Of a stretch of DNA of 64,000 nucleotides, positions 16,675 through 25,889 are shown in pieces. Source of the stretch: Oscillospiraceae bacterium. Its GTDB lineage: Bacteria; Bacillota; Clostridia; Oscillospirales; Oscillospiraceae. A program made the translations under genes and the position numbers. The stretch spans positions 62,001-126,000 of the forward strand of contig JAFTYM010000011.1 in the NCBI GenBank assembly GCA_017461585.1, in the 5' to 3' direction. The notes under the pieces are model-generated. The model made no database searches and was not told the DNA's origin. It worked only from the letters and a program-made list of their open reading frames with translations. The stretch's first letter is position 1. The number at the start of each line of letters is the position of its first letter.

Positions 16675-19455
16675 ATGCGTAAAGGCCTTTTTGCCAGATT
16701 ATTTGGAACACACAGCGAAAGAGAGCTGAAAACCATAGAGCCCATAGCAGATAAGATCGTGGCTATGGAAGATGAGTATAAGGCTTTGAGCGATGAGGCA
16801 CTCAAGGCAAAAACTCCTGAGTTTAAAGAGCGTCTTGCAAAGGGTGAGACTCTTGATGATATCCTGCCGGAGGCTTTTGCGGCTGTAAGGGAGGCTTCTG
16901 CCAGAGTTCTCGGTATGCGTCCATACAGAGTGCAGCTTATCGGCGGCATCGTTCTGCATCAGGGACGAATTGCGGAGATGCGTACAGGTGAAGGTAAAAC
17001 TCTTGTTGCTGTTCTGCCTGCTTATCTCAATGCCCTTACAGGGGAAGGTGTGCATATTGTTACCGTTAACGACTACCTTGCACGACGCGACAGCGAGTGG
17101 ATGGGCAAGGTGCACCGTTTTATGGGTCTTAAGGTAGGTCTCATCGTCCACGGACTCACATCAGACGAGAGAAGAGCTGCTTATGCTGCAGATATTACCT
17201 ACGGAACAAACTCCGAGCTGGGCTTTGATTACCTGCGCGACAACATGGCTATCAGAAAAGAGAGCATGGTACAGCGCGGACACCGCTTTGCCATCGTTGA
17301 CGAGGTGGACTCCATCCTCATCGATGAAGCGAGAACTCCCCTTATCATTTCCGGTGTGGGCGACAAGTCTACAGAGATGTACGGTCAGGTAGACGCCTTT
17401 GTATCCCGTCTTAAAAAGGTGGTCTATGCAACGGTGGATGAGAAAGAAGCCGAGGACGAGAACCTTGACGCCGACTATATCGTAGACGAAAAAGCAAGAA
17501 GCGCAACACTTACCGCAAGAGGTACTGCTGCTGCTGAAAAATACTTCGAGCTGGAAAATCTGGCTGACCTTGAAAATACAACGCTGTCTCACCATATCAA
17601 TCAGGCCATAAAGGCGCATGGTGTTATGAAGCGCGATGTTGACTATGTTGTAAAAGACGGTGAAGTTCTTATCGTCGATGAATTTACGGGACGTATCATG
17701 TACGGCCGCCGTTATTCCGAGGGTCTTCATCAGGCGCTTGAGGCCAAGGAACATGTAAATGTAGAGCGCGAGAGCAAAACTCAGGCTACCATAACATATC
17801 AGAACTTCTTCAGACTTTATGAAAAGCTTTCCGGTATGACCGGTACTGCCCTTACAGAGGAAGAAGAGTTTTCTGCTATCTATAATCTGGATATCGTTGA
17901 GATACCCACAAATAAGCCTGTTATAAGAATAGACAACCCCGATGTTGTATACAAAAATGAAAACGGCAAGAACAACGCCATTATTGCACAGATAAAAGAG
18001 TGCCACGCGAAAGGACAGCCTGTTCTTGTGGGCACTGTTTCCATTGAAAAGAGTGAGTACCTGTCCTCTCTGCTTAAAAAGCAGGGCATCAGGCACAATG
18101 TCCTCAACGCAAAGCACCACGACAAGGAAGCGGAGATAATCGCTCAGGCAGGCAAGCTGGGTGCTGTTACCATTGCTACAAACATGGCAGGACGAGGCAC
18201 GGATATTATGCTGGGCGGCAATGCCGAGTATATGGCAAAAAATGATCTTCGCAAGGCGCAGATACCCGAAGAGATAATCGTTGAGGCCACAGGCTATGCC
18301 GATACTGACAATGAGGAGATCATAAATGCCCGTGAGCTCTATGGAAGAAAGCTTGAGGAGCACAAGAAGGTAACAGATGCTGAAGCTGAAAAAGTCAGAG
18401 CAGCAGGCGGCCTTTATATAATCGGTACTGAAAGACATGAGTCCCGCAGAATAGACAATCAGCTGAGAGGACGCTCCGGCAGACAGGGCGACCCCGGTGA
18501 GACACGTTTTTACATTGCCCTTACCGATGACATCATGCGTCTGTTCGGCGGTGAGAGGATCCATAGTCTTATGGAGACGCTCAAGATGGATGAGGACATG
18601 CCAGTTGATATGAAAATGCTGTCCAACACCATTGAAACTGCCCAGAAAAGAGTTGAAAGCCGAAACTTCCAGTCCCGTAAAACTGTTCTTGAATATGATG
18701 ATGTAATGAATAAGCAGAGAAACATCATCTATGACCAGCGAAGAAAGGTTCTGGACGGAGAGAACATAAAGGAATACATTCACTCAATGGCGGTGGATGT
18801 GCTTTCCCAGACTCTGGCAGCCGAATTTTCATCAGACGGAAAAATAACCTCGCAGGAAGAGCTGAACAGAGTGCTGCTGCCTTTTGAAAAGCTGTTTCTT
18901 CCCAGAGGGGGTGTGCAGATCCCCGAGGGCGGATATACAAAGGAAGAGCTTACTGACGTTGTCTTGCAGAAGGCAGAGGACTTCTATGAGAAGAAAGAAA
19001 AAGCTATGGGACTTCACCCTGAGACGGGTGCACCCCTTATGCGAGAGTTTGAACGCGTTATTCTGCTGCGTGTTGTTGACGAATACTGGATGGAGCACAT
19101 TGACGTTATGCATGAACTTCGCCAGAGCGTAGGACTTCGCGCATACAGCCAGATAAACCCTGTTGATGAATACAAGCGTGAAGGCTTTGAGATGTTTGAA
19201 GCCATGGTAAACGGCATCCGCGAAGAGGTCGTTCGCCGCGTATTCACAGCGCAGGTAAGAAATCAGACGGTGCAGAGAAGAAGCGTTGTCGGCGCAGGCA
19301 GAGCATCTGTCGGCGGACAGACAGGCGGAAGAAGACAGCCTGTTAAAAACGGCGCTCAGAAGATCGGCAGAAACGACCCCTGTCCCTGCGGAAAGAAGCG
19401 TCCCAATGGGCTTCCCATGAAGTATAAAGATTGCTGCGGCAGAGGAATCAGATAA
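16675..19455 (+). CDS. secA: Preprotein translocase ATPase SecA
   Basis: Motor ATPase that drives secretory proteins through SecYEG. The 926 residues include Walker A TGEGKT (104-109), the DEVD box (209-212) and the preprotein crosslinking domain. The second nucleotide fold has [10 protein letters not shown] and [12 protein letters not shown]. The C-terminal zinc SEC-C tail NDPCPCG...CC binds SecB or ribosomes in other bacteria. Start ATG 16675 follows GAAAGGAA. The next gene, pgeF, begins three bases after the stop, so the two are co-transcribed. Confidence 0.98.
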   Translation: MRKGLFARLFGTHSERELKTIEPIADKIVAMEDEYKALSDEALKAKTPEFKERLAKGETLDDILPEAFAAVREASARVLGMRPYRVQLIGGIVLHQGRIAEMRTGEGKTLVAVLPAYLNALTGEGVHIVTVNDYLARRDSEWMGKVHRFMGLKVGLIVHGLTSDERRAAYAADITYGTNSELGFDYLRDNMAIRKESMVQRGHRFAIVDEVDSILIDEARTPLIISGVGDKSTEMYGQVDAFVSRLKKVVYATVDEKEAEDENLDADYIVDEKARSATLTARGTAAAEKYFELENLADLENTTLSHHINQAIKAHGVMKRDVDYVVKDGEVLIVDEFTGRIMYGRRYSEGLHQALEAKEHVNVERESKTQATITYQNFFRLYEKLSGMTGTALTEEEEFSAIYNLDIVEIPTNKPVIRIDNPDVVYKNENGKNNAIIAQIKECHAKGQPVLVGTVSIEKSEYLSSLLKKQGIRHNVLNAKHHDKEAEIIAQAGKLGAVTIATNMAGRGTDIMLGGNAEYMAKNDLRKAQIPEEIIVEATGYADTDNEEIINARELYGRKLEEHKKVTDAEAEKVRAAGGLYIIGTERHESRRIDNQLRGRSGRQGDPGETRFYIALTDDIMRLFGGERIHSLMETLKMDEDMPVDMKMLSNTIETAQKRVESRNFQSRKTVLEYDDVMNKQRNIIYDQRRKVLDGENIKEYIHSMAVDVLSQTLAAEFSSDGKITSQEELNRVLLPFEKLFLPRGGVQIPEGGYTKEELTDVVLQKAEDFYEKKEKAMGLHPETGAPLMREFERVILLRVVDEYWMEHIDVMHELRQSVGLRAYSQINPVDEYKREGFEMFEAMVNGIREEVVRRVFTAQVRNQTVQRRSVVGAGRASVGGQTGGRRQPVKNGAQKIGRNDPCPCGKKRPNGLPMKYKDCCGRGIR

Positions 19456-19457
19456 TA

Positions 19458-20246
19458 ATGGCATTTATCGAGAACAACAAAAACGGTGTGGTTTACATGA
19501 CGTCACCGAATATAACGGCGAAACACGCTTTTACCACGCGTTTTGGCGGAGTGAGCGAAGGGATATATGCATCCTTAAATCTGAAATTCTCATGTGGAGA
19601 CGATGATGAAAAGGTTGCGAAAAACTACCGCATTCTTGCCGAAACTCTGGAGATAGTTCCTGTGGAATTTGCATTTTCAAAGCAGGTGCACAGAGATGAC
19701 ATCAGAGTTTGTACCATGGAGGACAGGCAGGGCGTTCCATACTCAGTGCCCTATGAGGCAGACGGACTTATAACGGACGTAAAGGATCTGCCGCTGGTGA
19801 TTTTTACTGCAGACTGCACACCCATACTTCTCCATGACCCTGTGAGAGGTGTCGTCGGCGCTGTTCATGCAGGCTGGCGCGGAACGGTTGTGGACATTGC
19901 AGGCAAAGCCGTTCGGAAGATGTGTGAGGTTTACGGATGCGATGCTGGAAGTATCTGTGCTGCCATAGGTCCCTGTATCTCCGAATGCTGCTTTGAGACA
20001 GGAGCCGAGGTATACGAAGCTGTCAAAGCTGTTTTGGGTGATGCTGCTGAAAGGTACGCCGAAAAGAAGCCGAATGATAAATATATGATAGATTTAAAGG
20101 GTGTTAATGCTCATCTGCTGAAAAGAGCGGGTGTGAAAAACATTGAGATATCCGAAGAATGTACAAAGTGCAGCTGTGAAAAATATTGGTCTCACAGGGC
20201 AACAAACGGCAAAAGAGGAACACAATGTTCCTGTATAGTGCTGTAG
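19458..20246 (+). CDS. pgeF: Peptidoglycan editing factor / purine nucleoside phosphorylase (YfiH/LACC1 family)
   Basis: A 262-residue YfiH-fold protein. Family members act as copper- or zinc-associated purine nucleoside phosphorylases and adenosine deaminases, and in E. coli as an editing factor against wrong muropeptides. The metal-site blocks are present: SKQVH near residue 75, TADCTPILL near 116, VHAGWRGTV near 134 and IGPCISECCFETG near 175. It starts at ATG 19458, three bases after the secA stop, rather than the upstream ATG inside secA. The following lipoprotein gene is 16 bases away, probably the same operon. Confidence 0.88.
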   Translation: MAFIENNKNGVVYMTSPNITAKHAFTTRFGGVSEGIYASLNLKFSCGDDDEKVAKNYRILAETLEIVPVEFAFSKQVHRDDIRVCTMEDRQGVPYSVPYEADGLITDVKDLPLVIFTADCTPILLHDPVRGVVGAVHAGWRGTVVDIAGKAVRKMCEVYGCDAGSICAAIGPCISECCFETGAEVYEAVKAVLGDAAERYAEKKPNDKYMIDLKGVNAHLLKRAGVKNIEISEECTKCSCEKYWSHRATNGKRGTQCSCIVL

Positions 20247-20262
20247 AGAAAGGAACCTGCAG

Positions 20263-21873
20263 GTGAAAAAGAATACTGTATGTAAGTTAATATCGCTTCT
20301 CGTTGCCATGCTTTTTGCCGTAAATATTCTTGCGGGCTGTTTTGGTGGAAATCAGAGCGAAGATGAAGAACAAACGCAGGATGAGCCGGTACTCGATGAT
20401 GCTCCCGACACAGGAGTTGTTATGGCTCAGTCTGACGGAAAGTTTACGCTCCGTTATAATTCTGACGAGACACTTAATCCTTTAAAGTGCGTAAATGTAT
20501 ATAATGATGCTGTTGCCAGCCTTATTTATGAGGGTCTGTTCAGGCTTGATGAGCAGTTCAGACCCGAGCCTGTGCTCTGCAGCGACTATACTACAGAAAA
20601 CGGATTAAAATATACATTTCACATTATTGAAACAAAAATGCATGACGGAGCCCTCCTTACAGCAGGAGATGTTGTGTACAGCATCAATCAGGCGAGAATG
20701 AGCTCTAAATATCAGAGCCGTCTGCGCAATATCATCTACTGCACAACTGACGGCGAGGGCGGTATATATATTGAGCTGTATGAGACGGATTACAGCCTGC
20801 CTGCACTGCTGGATATTCCCATCATCCGCGGTGAGTCTGCAGAGAGCGATAATCCTGCGGGAACAGGCCCCTACTATTTTAACAGTATAAGCGGAAATCC
20901 CGGTCTTTCTCCGTTTAAGGAATACAGAGATCCTGAGTGCGATTTCATAGACCGCATATATCTGGACAATATGACAGATGGAAACATTGAGGAGAGCTTT
21001 GCGAACTACACTCTGGACTGTATATGGGAGGACACCGCAGGAGAGAGTCCCACAAACCTCTACAGCGACCACGAGGCGAGATACTACGATACTACCATTC
21101 TGCAGTATGTGGGCTTTAACTCATCCACTCCCGTTTTCAGCGATCTGAATATGCGCCTTGCGGTGTACTATGCAGTTAACCGAGACAAGATAGTAAATGA
21201 GATATTTAACGGAGACGGCAGAGCAGCTGATCTTATCCTCAACCCCGCGCACTATTTATATTCCGATACGTGGGAAGAGGGCTACGGATATTCTGCGGCA
21301 AAAATTTCATCCTACCTTGCTTCGTCAGGACTTGACGATAAAAACAGCGACGGATATCTTGAATATCCCGTAAACGGACAGCACCAGTTCTTTGAACTGC
21401 GCTTCCTTGTTTGTGACGATAACGAAAAAAAGGTCGAGGCTGCTGAGAGTATTGTTGAAAATCTGAGAAGCGTAGGTCTTAAGATAGTTCTCATAACGCT
21501 TCCGTGGAGAGAGTATAAGGAAGCGCTGGAGGCCGGATCATTTGACCTTTACTATGCCGAGGTCTCTTTGACGAGAAACTTTAACTTCAGAAGTCTTTTG
21601 GGCAAAAACGGTATTCTCGACTACGGAGAGATGGGCAGCGAAGAGTGCGGAACGCTGTGCAGCACTTTCCTAAACGCTGTTACAGATGTGGAAAAAGCAG
21701 CTGCTGCGCAGGAACTGTGTACTTACGTCGTTGAAAATGCGGTTATGATCCCTGTGATGTACAGACAGTATGTGGTCTATACCCACAGAGGAGACATATC
21801 CAATTTTTCGCCTACCGTATCCGGTGTGTTCAGCGATGCTGCGGGATGGACGATAAATATTAAAGAAGAGTAA
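20263..21873 (+). CDS. ABC transporter substrate-binding lipoprotein, family 5 (peptide/nickel type)
   Basis: A 536-residue extracytoplasmic solute receptor. The GTG start follows AAAGGAA. Residues 1-26 are a lipoprotein signal ending in the lipobox LAGC with Cys26. The mature protein has the family 5 layout: LRYNSDETLNPLKC at the start, an LYEGLF-like LIYEGLFRLDEQFRPEPVL segment, and MRLAVYYAVNRDKI near residue 300. No permease or ATPase gene is adjacent, so it is an orphan receptor or feeds a distant transporter. Ligand unknown. It lies between pgeF and cdd, possibly in one secA-pgeF-SBP-cdd transcript. Confidence 0.85.
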   Translation: MKKNTVCKLISLLVAMLFAVNILAGCFGGNQSEDEEQTQDEPVLDDAPDTGVVMAQSDGKFTLRYNSDETLNPLKCVNVYNDAVASLIYEGLFRLDEQFRPEPVLCSDYTTENGLKYTFHIIETKMHDGALLTAGDVVYSINQARMSSKYQSRLRNIIYCTTDGEGGIYIELYETDYSLPALLDIPIIRGESAESDNPAGTGPYYFNSISGNPGLSPFKEYRDPECDFIDRIYLDNMTDGNIEESFANYTLDCIWEDTAGESPTNLYSDHEARYYDTTILQYVGFNSSTPVFSDLNMRLAVYYAVNRDKIVNEIFNGDGRAADLILNPAHYLYSDTWEEGYGYSAAKISSYLASSGLDDKNSDGYLEYPVNGQHQFFELRFLVCDDNEKKVEAAESIVENLRSVGLKIVLITLPWREYKEALEAGSFDLYYAEVSLTRNFNFRSLLGKNGILDYGEMGSEECGTLCSTFLNAVTDVEKAAAAQELCTYVVENAVMIPVMYRQYVVYTHRGDISNFSPTVSGVFSDAAGWTINIKEE

Positions 21874-21899
21874 TAGCAATTAACAGGAGGGTATGGAAT

Positions 21900-22292
21900 A
21901 TGACAGACAGAAACCTGTTGGAGCGGGCTGCGGCTGCAATGGCGAATTCCTATTCGCCCTATTCACGCTTTCCCGTTGGTGCGGCTATAGAGTGTGCGGA
22001 CGGCTCTGTTTTCACGGGCTGCAATATTGAAAACTGCGCGCTCGGAAGTACGATTTGTGCGGAACGTGTTGCTGTTGGGAATGCCGTAAGTCAGGGACAT
22101 ACCGATTTTGTTCGGATCGCCATTATTTCCAAGGGCACAAATTACTGTGTTCCCTGCGGTCAGTGCCGCCAGGTGCTTATGGAGTTTGCACCGAATCTGG
22201 AGGTCCTTTGCGCAAGAGGCGACGGACGCTATGTAAGCTATAATTTGAAGAATTTGCTGGCGTCGCCCTTCACTAATGCGAACATGGATTGA
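21900..22292 (+). CDS. cdd: Cytidine deaminase
   Basis: Converts cytidine and deoxycytidine to uridine and deoxyuridine in pyrimidine salvage. The 130 residues match the short homotetrameric form. Zinc ligands C53 (in CAE), C86 and C89 (PCGQC) and the catalytic E55 are all visible. The start follows AGGAGGG. It sits 26 bases after the binding-protein gene and may end the secA operon. Confidence 0.95.
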   Translation: MTDRNLLERAAAAMANSYSPYSRFPVGAAIECADGSVFTGCNIENCALGSTICAERVAVGNAVSQGHTDFVRIAIISKGTNYCVPCGQCRQVLMEFAPNLEVLCARGDGRYVSYNLKNLLASPFTNANMD

Positions 22293-22352
22293 TAGCGCAA
22301 AAGTTTACAGTATTTGTCATAAAATTGTAACACGTTAGACCTTTTATTAAGT

Positions 22353-22381
22353 TTGCACATGTTGTATTATATATGTATAAA
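22353..22381 (+). promoter_or_regulatory. Promoter of ireB
   Basis: TTGCAC and TATAAA are separated by 17 bp, and the gene starts 26 bp downstream with GGAGG. Confidence 0.7.
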
Positions 22382-22407
22382 AGAATTCTTTATGGAGGTG
22401 CCTATAT

Positions 22408-22656
22408 ATGGAAGACTACACAAGAAAATTTGACATTGTCTCTAAGAGCGCAGAGATGCGCGAAATACTTTCCAGAGTATATGAGGCACTGAAAATTAAG
22501 GGATACGATCCCGTTACCCAGATAGTGGGATATCTTGTTTCTGAAGACCCAACATATATTACAAACTATAACGGAGCAAGAAGTCTCGTAAACAATATTG
22601 ACAGAGACGAGCTTCTCGAAGAGCTTGTAAAGAACTATCTGGAGCACAACAAATAA
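22408..22656 (+). CDS. ireB: IreB family regulatory phosphoprotein (UPF0297)
   Basis: An 82-residue protein of the IreB/YrzL family. In Enterococcus IreB is a substrate of the PASTA kinase IreK and adjusts cephalosporin resistance. The sequence shows the family pattern FDIVSKSAEMREILSRVYEAL...GYDPVTQIVGYLVSEDPTYIT...RDELLEELVKNYL. In most Firmicutes the gene stands next to alaS and ruvX; here it is alone between its own promoter and terminator. The name rests on family resemblance only. Confidence 0.92.
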   Translation: MEDYTRKFDIVSKSAEMREILSRVYEALKIKGYDPVTQIVGYLVSEDPTYITNYNGARSLVNNIDRDELLEELVKNYLEHNK

Positions 22657-22665
22657 CATAACTGC

Positions 22666-22698
22666 AAAACGGCGGCCCAAAGCTGGGTCGCCGTTTTT
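22666..22698 (+). terminator. Intrinsic terminator after ireB
   Basis: A 14-bp stem AAAACGGCGGCCCA / TGGGTCGCCGTTTT with one G-T pair and a 4-base loop, followed by T residues. Confidence 0.9.
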
Positions 22699-22745
22699 TG
22701 TGCTGTACTTTTCTATATAAATAGTGACGAAAAGGTGTGGGAGTG

Positions 22746-22774
22746 TTGACAAGAGAGAAACAATGTGTTACAAT
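22746..22774 (+). promoter_or_regulatory. Strong promoter before the 95-residue protein
   Basis: Perfect TTGACA, 17-bp spacer and TACAAT, about 35 bp before the start codon. Confidence 0.8.
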
Positions 22775-22808
22775 TTGGTTACACTATTCCTGGAAAGGGG
22801 ATTTTTTT

Positions 22809-23096
22809 ATGGCTAAAGTCACTTCTCTCGAATACAAAGGATATCCGCTCAGAAGAAAAGACAATCTGATCTACTACGGCAGCATGTCTGACAAATATAT
22901 AGCAATGCTCCAGATTACAGAAACAAAGAAAGTCAAAGATCTTGACGTAGCAACACGCGTAAGCGTTCAGCTGCAGCTGACAGATCCTGAGCTCAAGTCC
23001 AGAGACAGAGTAGTTAAGAAAAGCGAAAAGAGTAGTCTTTACGCGGCAATGGACGTTGCACACGTCTGGCTCACAAGAGCGCTTGCCGGTAAGTAA
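22809..23096 (+). CDS. Small conserved-looking protein, function unknown
   Basis: A 95-residue basic protein I do not recognise. It begins MAKVTSLEYKGYPLRRKDNLIYYGSMSDKYIAML and is predicted to be mixed beta and alpha, with no signal peptide, membrane segment or cysteine. The start at 22809 follows AAAGGGGA and a very good sigma-A promoter, so it is probably well expressed. The wall hydrolase gene follows within 25 bases and has no promoter of its own that I can see, so the two likely share a transcript. Confidence 0.75.
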   Translation: MAKVTSLEYKGYPLRRKDNLIYYGSMSDKYIAMLQITETKKVKDLDVATRVSVQLQLTDPELKSRDRVVKKSEKSSLYAAMDVAHVWLTRALAGK

Positions 23097-23120
23097 GCCG
23101 TGCTGAGAAAGGTTTTACAA

Positions 23121-24560
23121 ATGAAGCACTTGAAAAAGTTTTTGTGTGCACTTCTTGTATTTGCGCTGATTTCAACATCTGTTGTGTTCTCCGCAGAAGC
23201 TGCAGGAACGGTAGCATACGGTGCAGGTACAGTATCTGCAACAGTTTTAAACATCCGCTCCGGTCCCGGTACAAACAACTCGGTAGTGGGTACAGTTGAA
23301 AACGGCGAGATCGTAGTTATTCTCGAAAAGTCCAGCGATGACTGGTATCGCATAAACTATGACGGCACTGTTGGTTATGTCTCTTCCCGTTATCTCAAAA
23401 ATGTCCTTACGGCAGAGAATTTTGATGCTGAGGGCAAGGTCAACGATACCGGCGTAAGATACAGAACCGGTCCTTCTACAGAGGACAGCTCCTTAGGTAC
23501 TATCCCCAAGGGCACAGAGGTTCAGATCATCGGTATCAACAATGGCTGGTATAAGCTGGTTTATGACGGCAAGACCGGTTATATGCGTTCTGATTACATA
23601 GATCTTACTTCTTTTGAAGAGGCAGATCAGAATACAGATGCTGATGATAACGACGATAATGACACAGAAGCACCTGATGACACAACCACATCCAATGAGA
23701 CAGTTGTAAACAAGAAGGGCAGCGTAACAGGCAACTATGTTCGTTTCCGCAGCGCGCCCAACCTTACATCTACGATCATCAGCCTTCTCAACAAGGGCAC
23801 ATCTGTTGAGGTCGTTAGTGAGGTTGACGGCTGGTACAAGATCACTTACGGCGGCAGCACCGGTTATATGAGCGACGATTATATCGTTCTGAGCTCCGGT
23901 ACAACCTCCGCACCGTCCACAGCTCCCTCCACACCCTCCACATCTGATCCTGATGTTGAGACAATGGATGAGAAGGGCTACGTAACAGGCAACTATGTTC
24001 GTCTCCGCAAAGGCGCATCCACCACGTCTGCAATTATTACGCTCCTGAACAAGGGCACTTCTGTTAAGATCACAGGAAAAACAGGCAGCTGGTATCAGAT
24101 AAGCTATAACGGCAATGTCGGATACATGAGTGCCGACTACATCTCCATCGGAGAAGCTCCCGCAGTATCTGACAGCTACGCTCTGGGTCAGCAGATCGCA
24201 GATTACACATTACAGTTCAACGGCTCCAGATATGTATACGGCGGTGCATCTCCTGCTACAGGATTTGACTGTTCCGGTCTTATGTACTATGTATACGGTC
24301 AGTTCGGATACTCCATCCAGCGCCGCGCAAGCATGCAGTATAAATACAACGGCGTATATGTTGAACAGTCTGAGCTCCAGCCCGGCGACCTGGTATTCTT
24401 TGCAGGCAACGGACCTTCCGGCGGCGTAACACACGTTGGTATGTACATTGGTGACGGCAAGTTCATACATGCTTCCACCAGCAGAACAGGTATTAAGATC
24501 AGCGATCTTAACTCCGATTACTATACAGAAGTTTACCATGGCGCAAAGCGCATTATCTAA
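23121..24560 (+). CDS. Secreted SH3-repeat NlpC/P60 peptidoglycan endopeptidase
   Basis: A 479-residue wall hydrolase that cuts stem peptides (gamma-D-Glu to diamino acid type). Residues 1-27 form a signal peptide, and the start at 23121 is chosen because it begins MKHLKKFLCALLVF. Four bacterial SH3 domains follow (about 32-92, 98-160, 198-260 and 284-346), each with a VRxRSGPG-like strand and a WYKI/GYM pair. The first two are followed by an acidic linker and the third by an S/T/P-rich one. The NlpC/P60 domain fills the C-terminus with the triad C384 (DCSG), H438 (THVG) and H450. SH3 domains bind the wall. Confidence 0.95.
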   Translation: MKHLKKFLCALLVFALISTSVVFSAEAAGTVAYGAGTVSATVLNIRSGPGTNNSVVGTVENGEIVVILEKSSDDWYRINYDGTVGYVSSRYLKNVLTAENFDAEGKVNDTGVRYRTGPSTEDSSLGTIPKGTEVQIIGINNGWYKLVYDGKTGYMRSDYIDLTSFEEADQNTDADDNDDNDTEAPDDTTTSNETVVNKKGSVTGNYVRFRSAPNLTSTIISLLNKGTSVEVVSEVDGWYKITYGGSTGYMSDDYIVLSSGTTSAPSTAPSTPSTSDPDVETMDEKGYVTGNYVRLRKGASTTSAIITLLNKGTSVKITGKTGSWYQISYNGNVGYMSADYISIGEAPAVSDSYALGQQIADYTLQFNGSRYVYGGASPATGFDCSGLMYYVYGQFGYSIQRRASMQYKYNGVYVEQSELQPGDLVFFAGNGPSGGVTHVGMYIGDGKFIHASTSRTGIKISDLNSDYYTEVYHGAKRII

Positions 24561-24571
24561 GTAAAAAATTT

Positions 24572-24600
24572 ACACCCGATGCAATGCATCGGGTGTTTTT
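24572..24600. terminator. Bidirectional terminator after the wall hydrolase
   Basis: An 11-bp stem ACACCCGATGC / GCATCGGGTGT with an AAT loop and a run of seven T. The convergent XpaC-like gene ends five bases further. Confidence 0.92.
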
Positions 24601-24604
24601 TTGT

Positions 24605-25795
24605 TTAGTTTGATGTCATTGTCTGACCGCCCTCGGAGTCTGACTTTGAAGATTTGAAGCCGTCGTCCGTAAGACCGTCCTGCTTTAGCATTGTCTCCAG
24701 TACATCAACATCAGAGGAGATATCCAGAACATCAGAGTCAAAGAGCTTATCCAGCTGACGCTCATAGCCTTCTGTAAGAGAGTCTAATATGCGCTCAATG
24801 TCCTGCTTTGCAGCGTCGATATTCTTGCCTGTGATGCCCTGTCTTTCAAGCATGCTGTAGGAGCGGAGAAGTTTGCCTGTTGAGGGGAGATAATATTCGG
24901 TAAACTTATTGATCATAGGCTCTTTCCCGGGATTTTCCTCTACTATCTTGAATATCTTTGCGGTGACCTCGATAAGGTGGTCTACCTTTTGTGATATTTC
25001 GGGGTCTATGATCTCGCCTCTCAGCTTTCTCATGTTTGCAAGAGTTGAAGCATAAGTGTTTGAGTCTGCTGCTGCAGAAGTCTTTTTAGACTGCTCTGCT
25101 GCATAGCGGACGGTGCGTTCGTTTTCTGCTGCCTCGGGGGAGATAACGATACTGTCAAGTCCTATGTCGAAGTATGCCGTGTCGCCGAAATAACCACGCT
25201 CTGCAAGATAGTTGAGATCCTTGCGGATGAGCTTTTTGGAAAAGCCTGTTATCTCGGATATCTCGTCAACGGATTTTGCATCGTCAAAGCCCATGACGGT
25301 GATATACTTTGTGAGACGTCTTGCTCTGCGGTTTATAAGCTGACGTGCGCCCAGGGCTGCTCCGCCGCCGATGACGTTGAAAACACCCATGACTGTCTGC
25401 AGCATATCATAGTAATCAATACCCTCTATAATATTGCTTGCACCGATGATAAACAGAACAATGGCAAGGATCAAAAGCAAAAGAGCACCGTTTGCCTGAG
25501 GCAGTTTCTTCTTCTTTTCTTTTTTCTTTGGGGCGGAGGAACTTGCAGAATAAGAAGTCGTGCTCTGAGCAGCGTTTCTGTTCAGAAACTCATCCTTTGC
25601 GTTGTTCCACCCCTCGCGGATAGTTGTGAATAGTTTGCTGTTTTTTACAGACGGTTTGGTGAGCTGCCTGTATATAAGATAGAGTCCCACAGGCCAAAAT
25701 ACATTAAGGCAAATAATGATGCCTATCCATGTAAATATGGTTTTCAGTATTTTTGCGGCTTCGGGATCTATGTGGTTATTGTTGTTGCTTTCCAT
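24605..25795 (-). CDS. XpaC-like membrane protein
   Basis: A 396-residue protein with three or four N-terminal membrane segments (about 18-45 and 102-150) split by a Lys/Ser-rich cytoplasmic loop (KKKEKKKK). A short winged-helix-like stretch, SVDEISEITGFSKKLIRKDLNYLAERGYF, follows. The C-terminal helical domain has the XpaC pattern (KFTEYYLPSTGKLLRSYSML and LDISSDVDVLETMLKQDGL). XpaC proteins are often next to TelA-type tellurite/toxic anion resistance genes, but none is here. Function unknown; possibly envelope stress. It has a TTTACA-16-TATAAT promoter and an AAGGTGA ribosome site. Confidence 0.75.
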   Translation of the reverse strand: MESNNNNHIDPEAAKILKTIFTWIGIIICLNVFWPVGLYLIYRQLTKPSVKNSKLFTTIREGWNNAKDEFLNRNAAQSTTSYSASSSAPKKKEKKKKLPQANGALLLLILAIVLFIIGASNIIEGIDYYDMLQTVMGVFNVIGGGAALGARQLINRRARRLTKYITVMGFDDAKSVDEISEITGFSKKLIRKDLNYLAERGYFGDTAYFDIGLDSIVISPEAAENERTVRYAAEQSKKTSAAADSNTYASTLANMRKLRGEIIDPEISQKVDHLIEVTAKIFKIVEENPGKEPMINKFTEYYLPSTGKLLRSYSMLERQGITGKNIDAAKQDIERILDSLTEGYERQLDKLFDSDVLDISSDVDVLETMLKQDGLTDDGFKSSKSDSEGGQTMTSN

Positions 25796-25814
25796 AATAA
25801 ATCACCTTAAGGGC

Positions 25815-25842
25815 ATTATAACAGAAATATCTCTGCTGTAAA
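25815..25842 (-). promoter_or_regulatory. Promoter of the XpaC-like gene
   Basis: On the minus strand, TTTACA and TATAAT are 16 bp apart, 20 bp before the start codon. Confidence 0.7.
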
Positions 25843-25857
25843 ATACATTTAAGAAAT

Positions 25858-25889
25858 AATTAAAGGCGGTTTTAAAACCGCCTTTAATT
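25858..25889. terminator. Perfect palindromic terminator of the ABC operon
   Basis: A 32-bp palindrome with 16-bp arms AATTAAAGGCGGTTTT and AAAACCGCCTTTAATT. It overlaps the stop codon of the binding-protein gene. Confidence 0.85.

Noticed and set aside
17161..18783. 540-residue minus-strand frame inside secA
   Set aside because: It lies fully opposite an unmistakable SecA and has no domain pattern.
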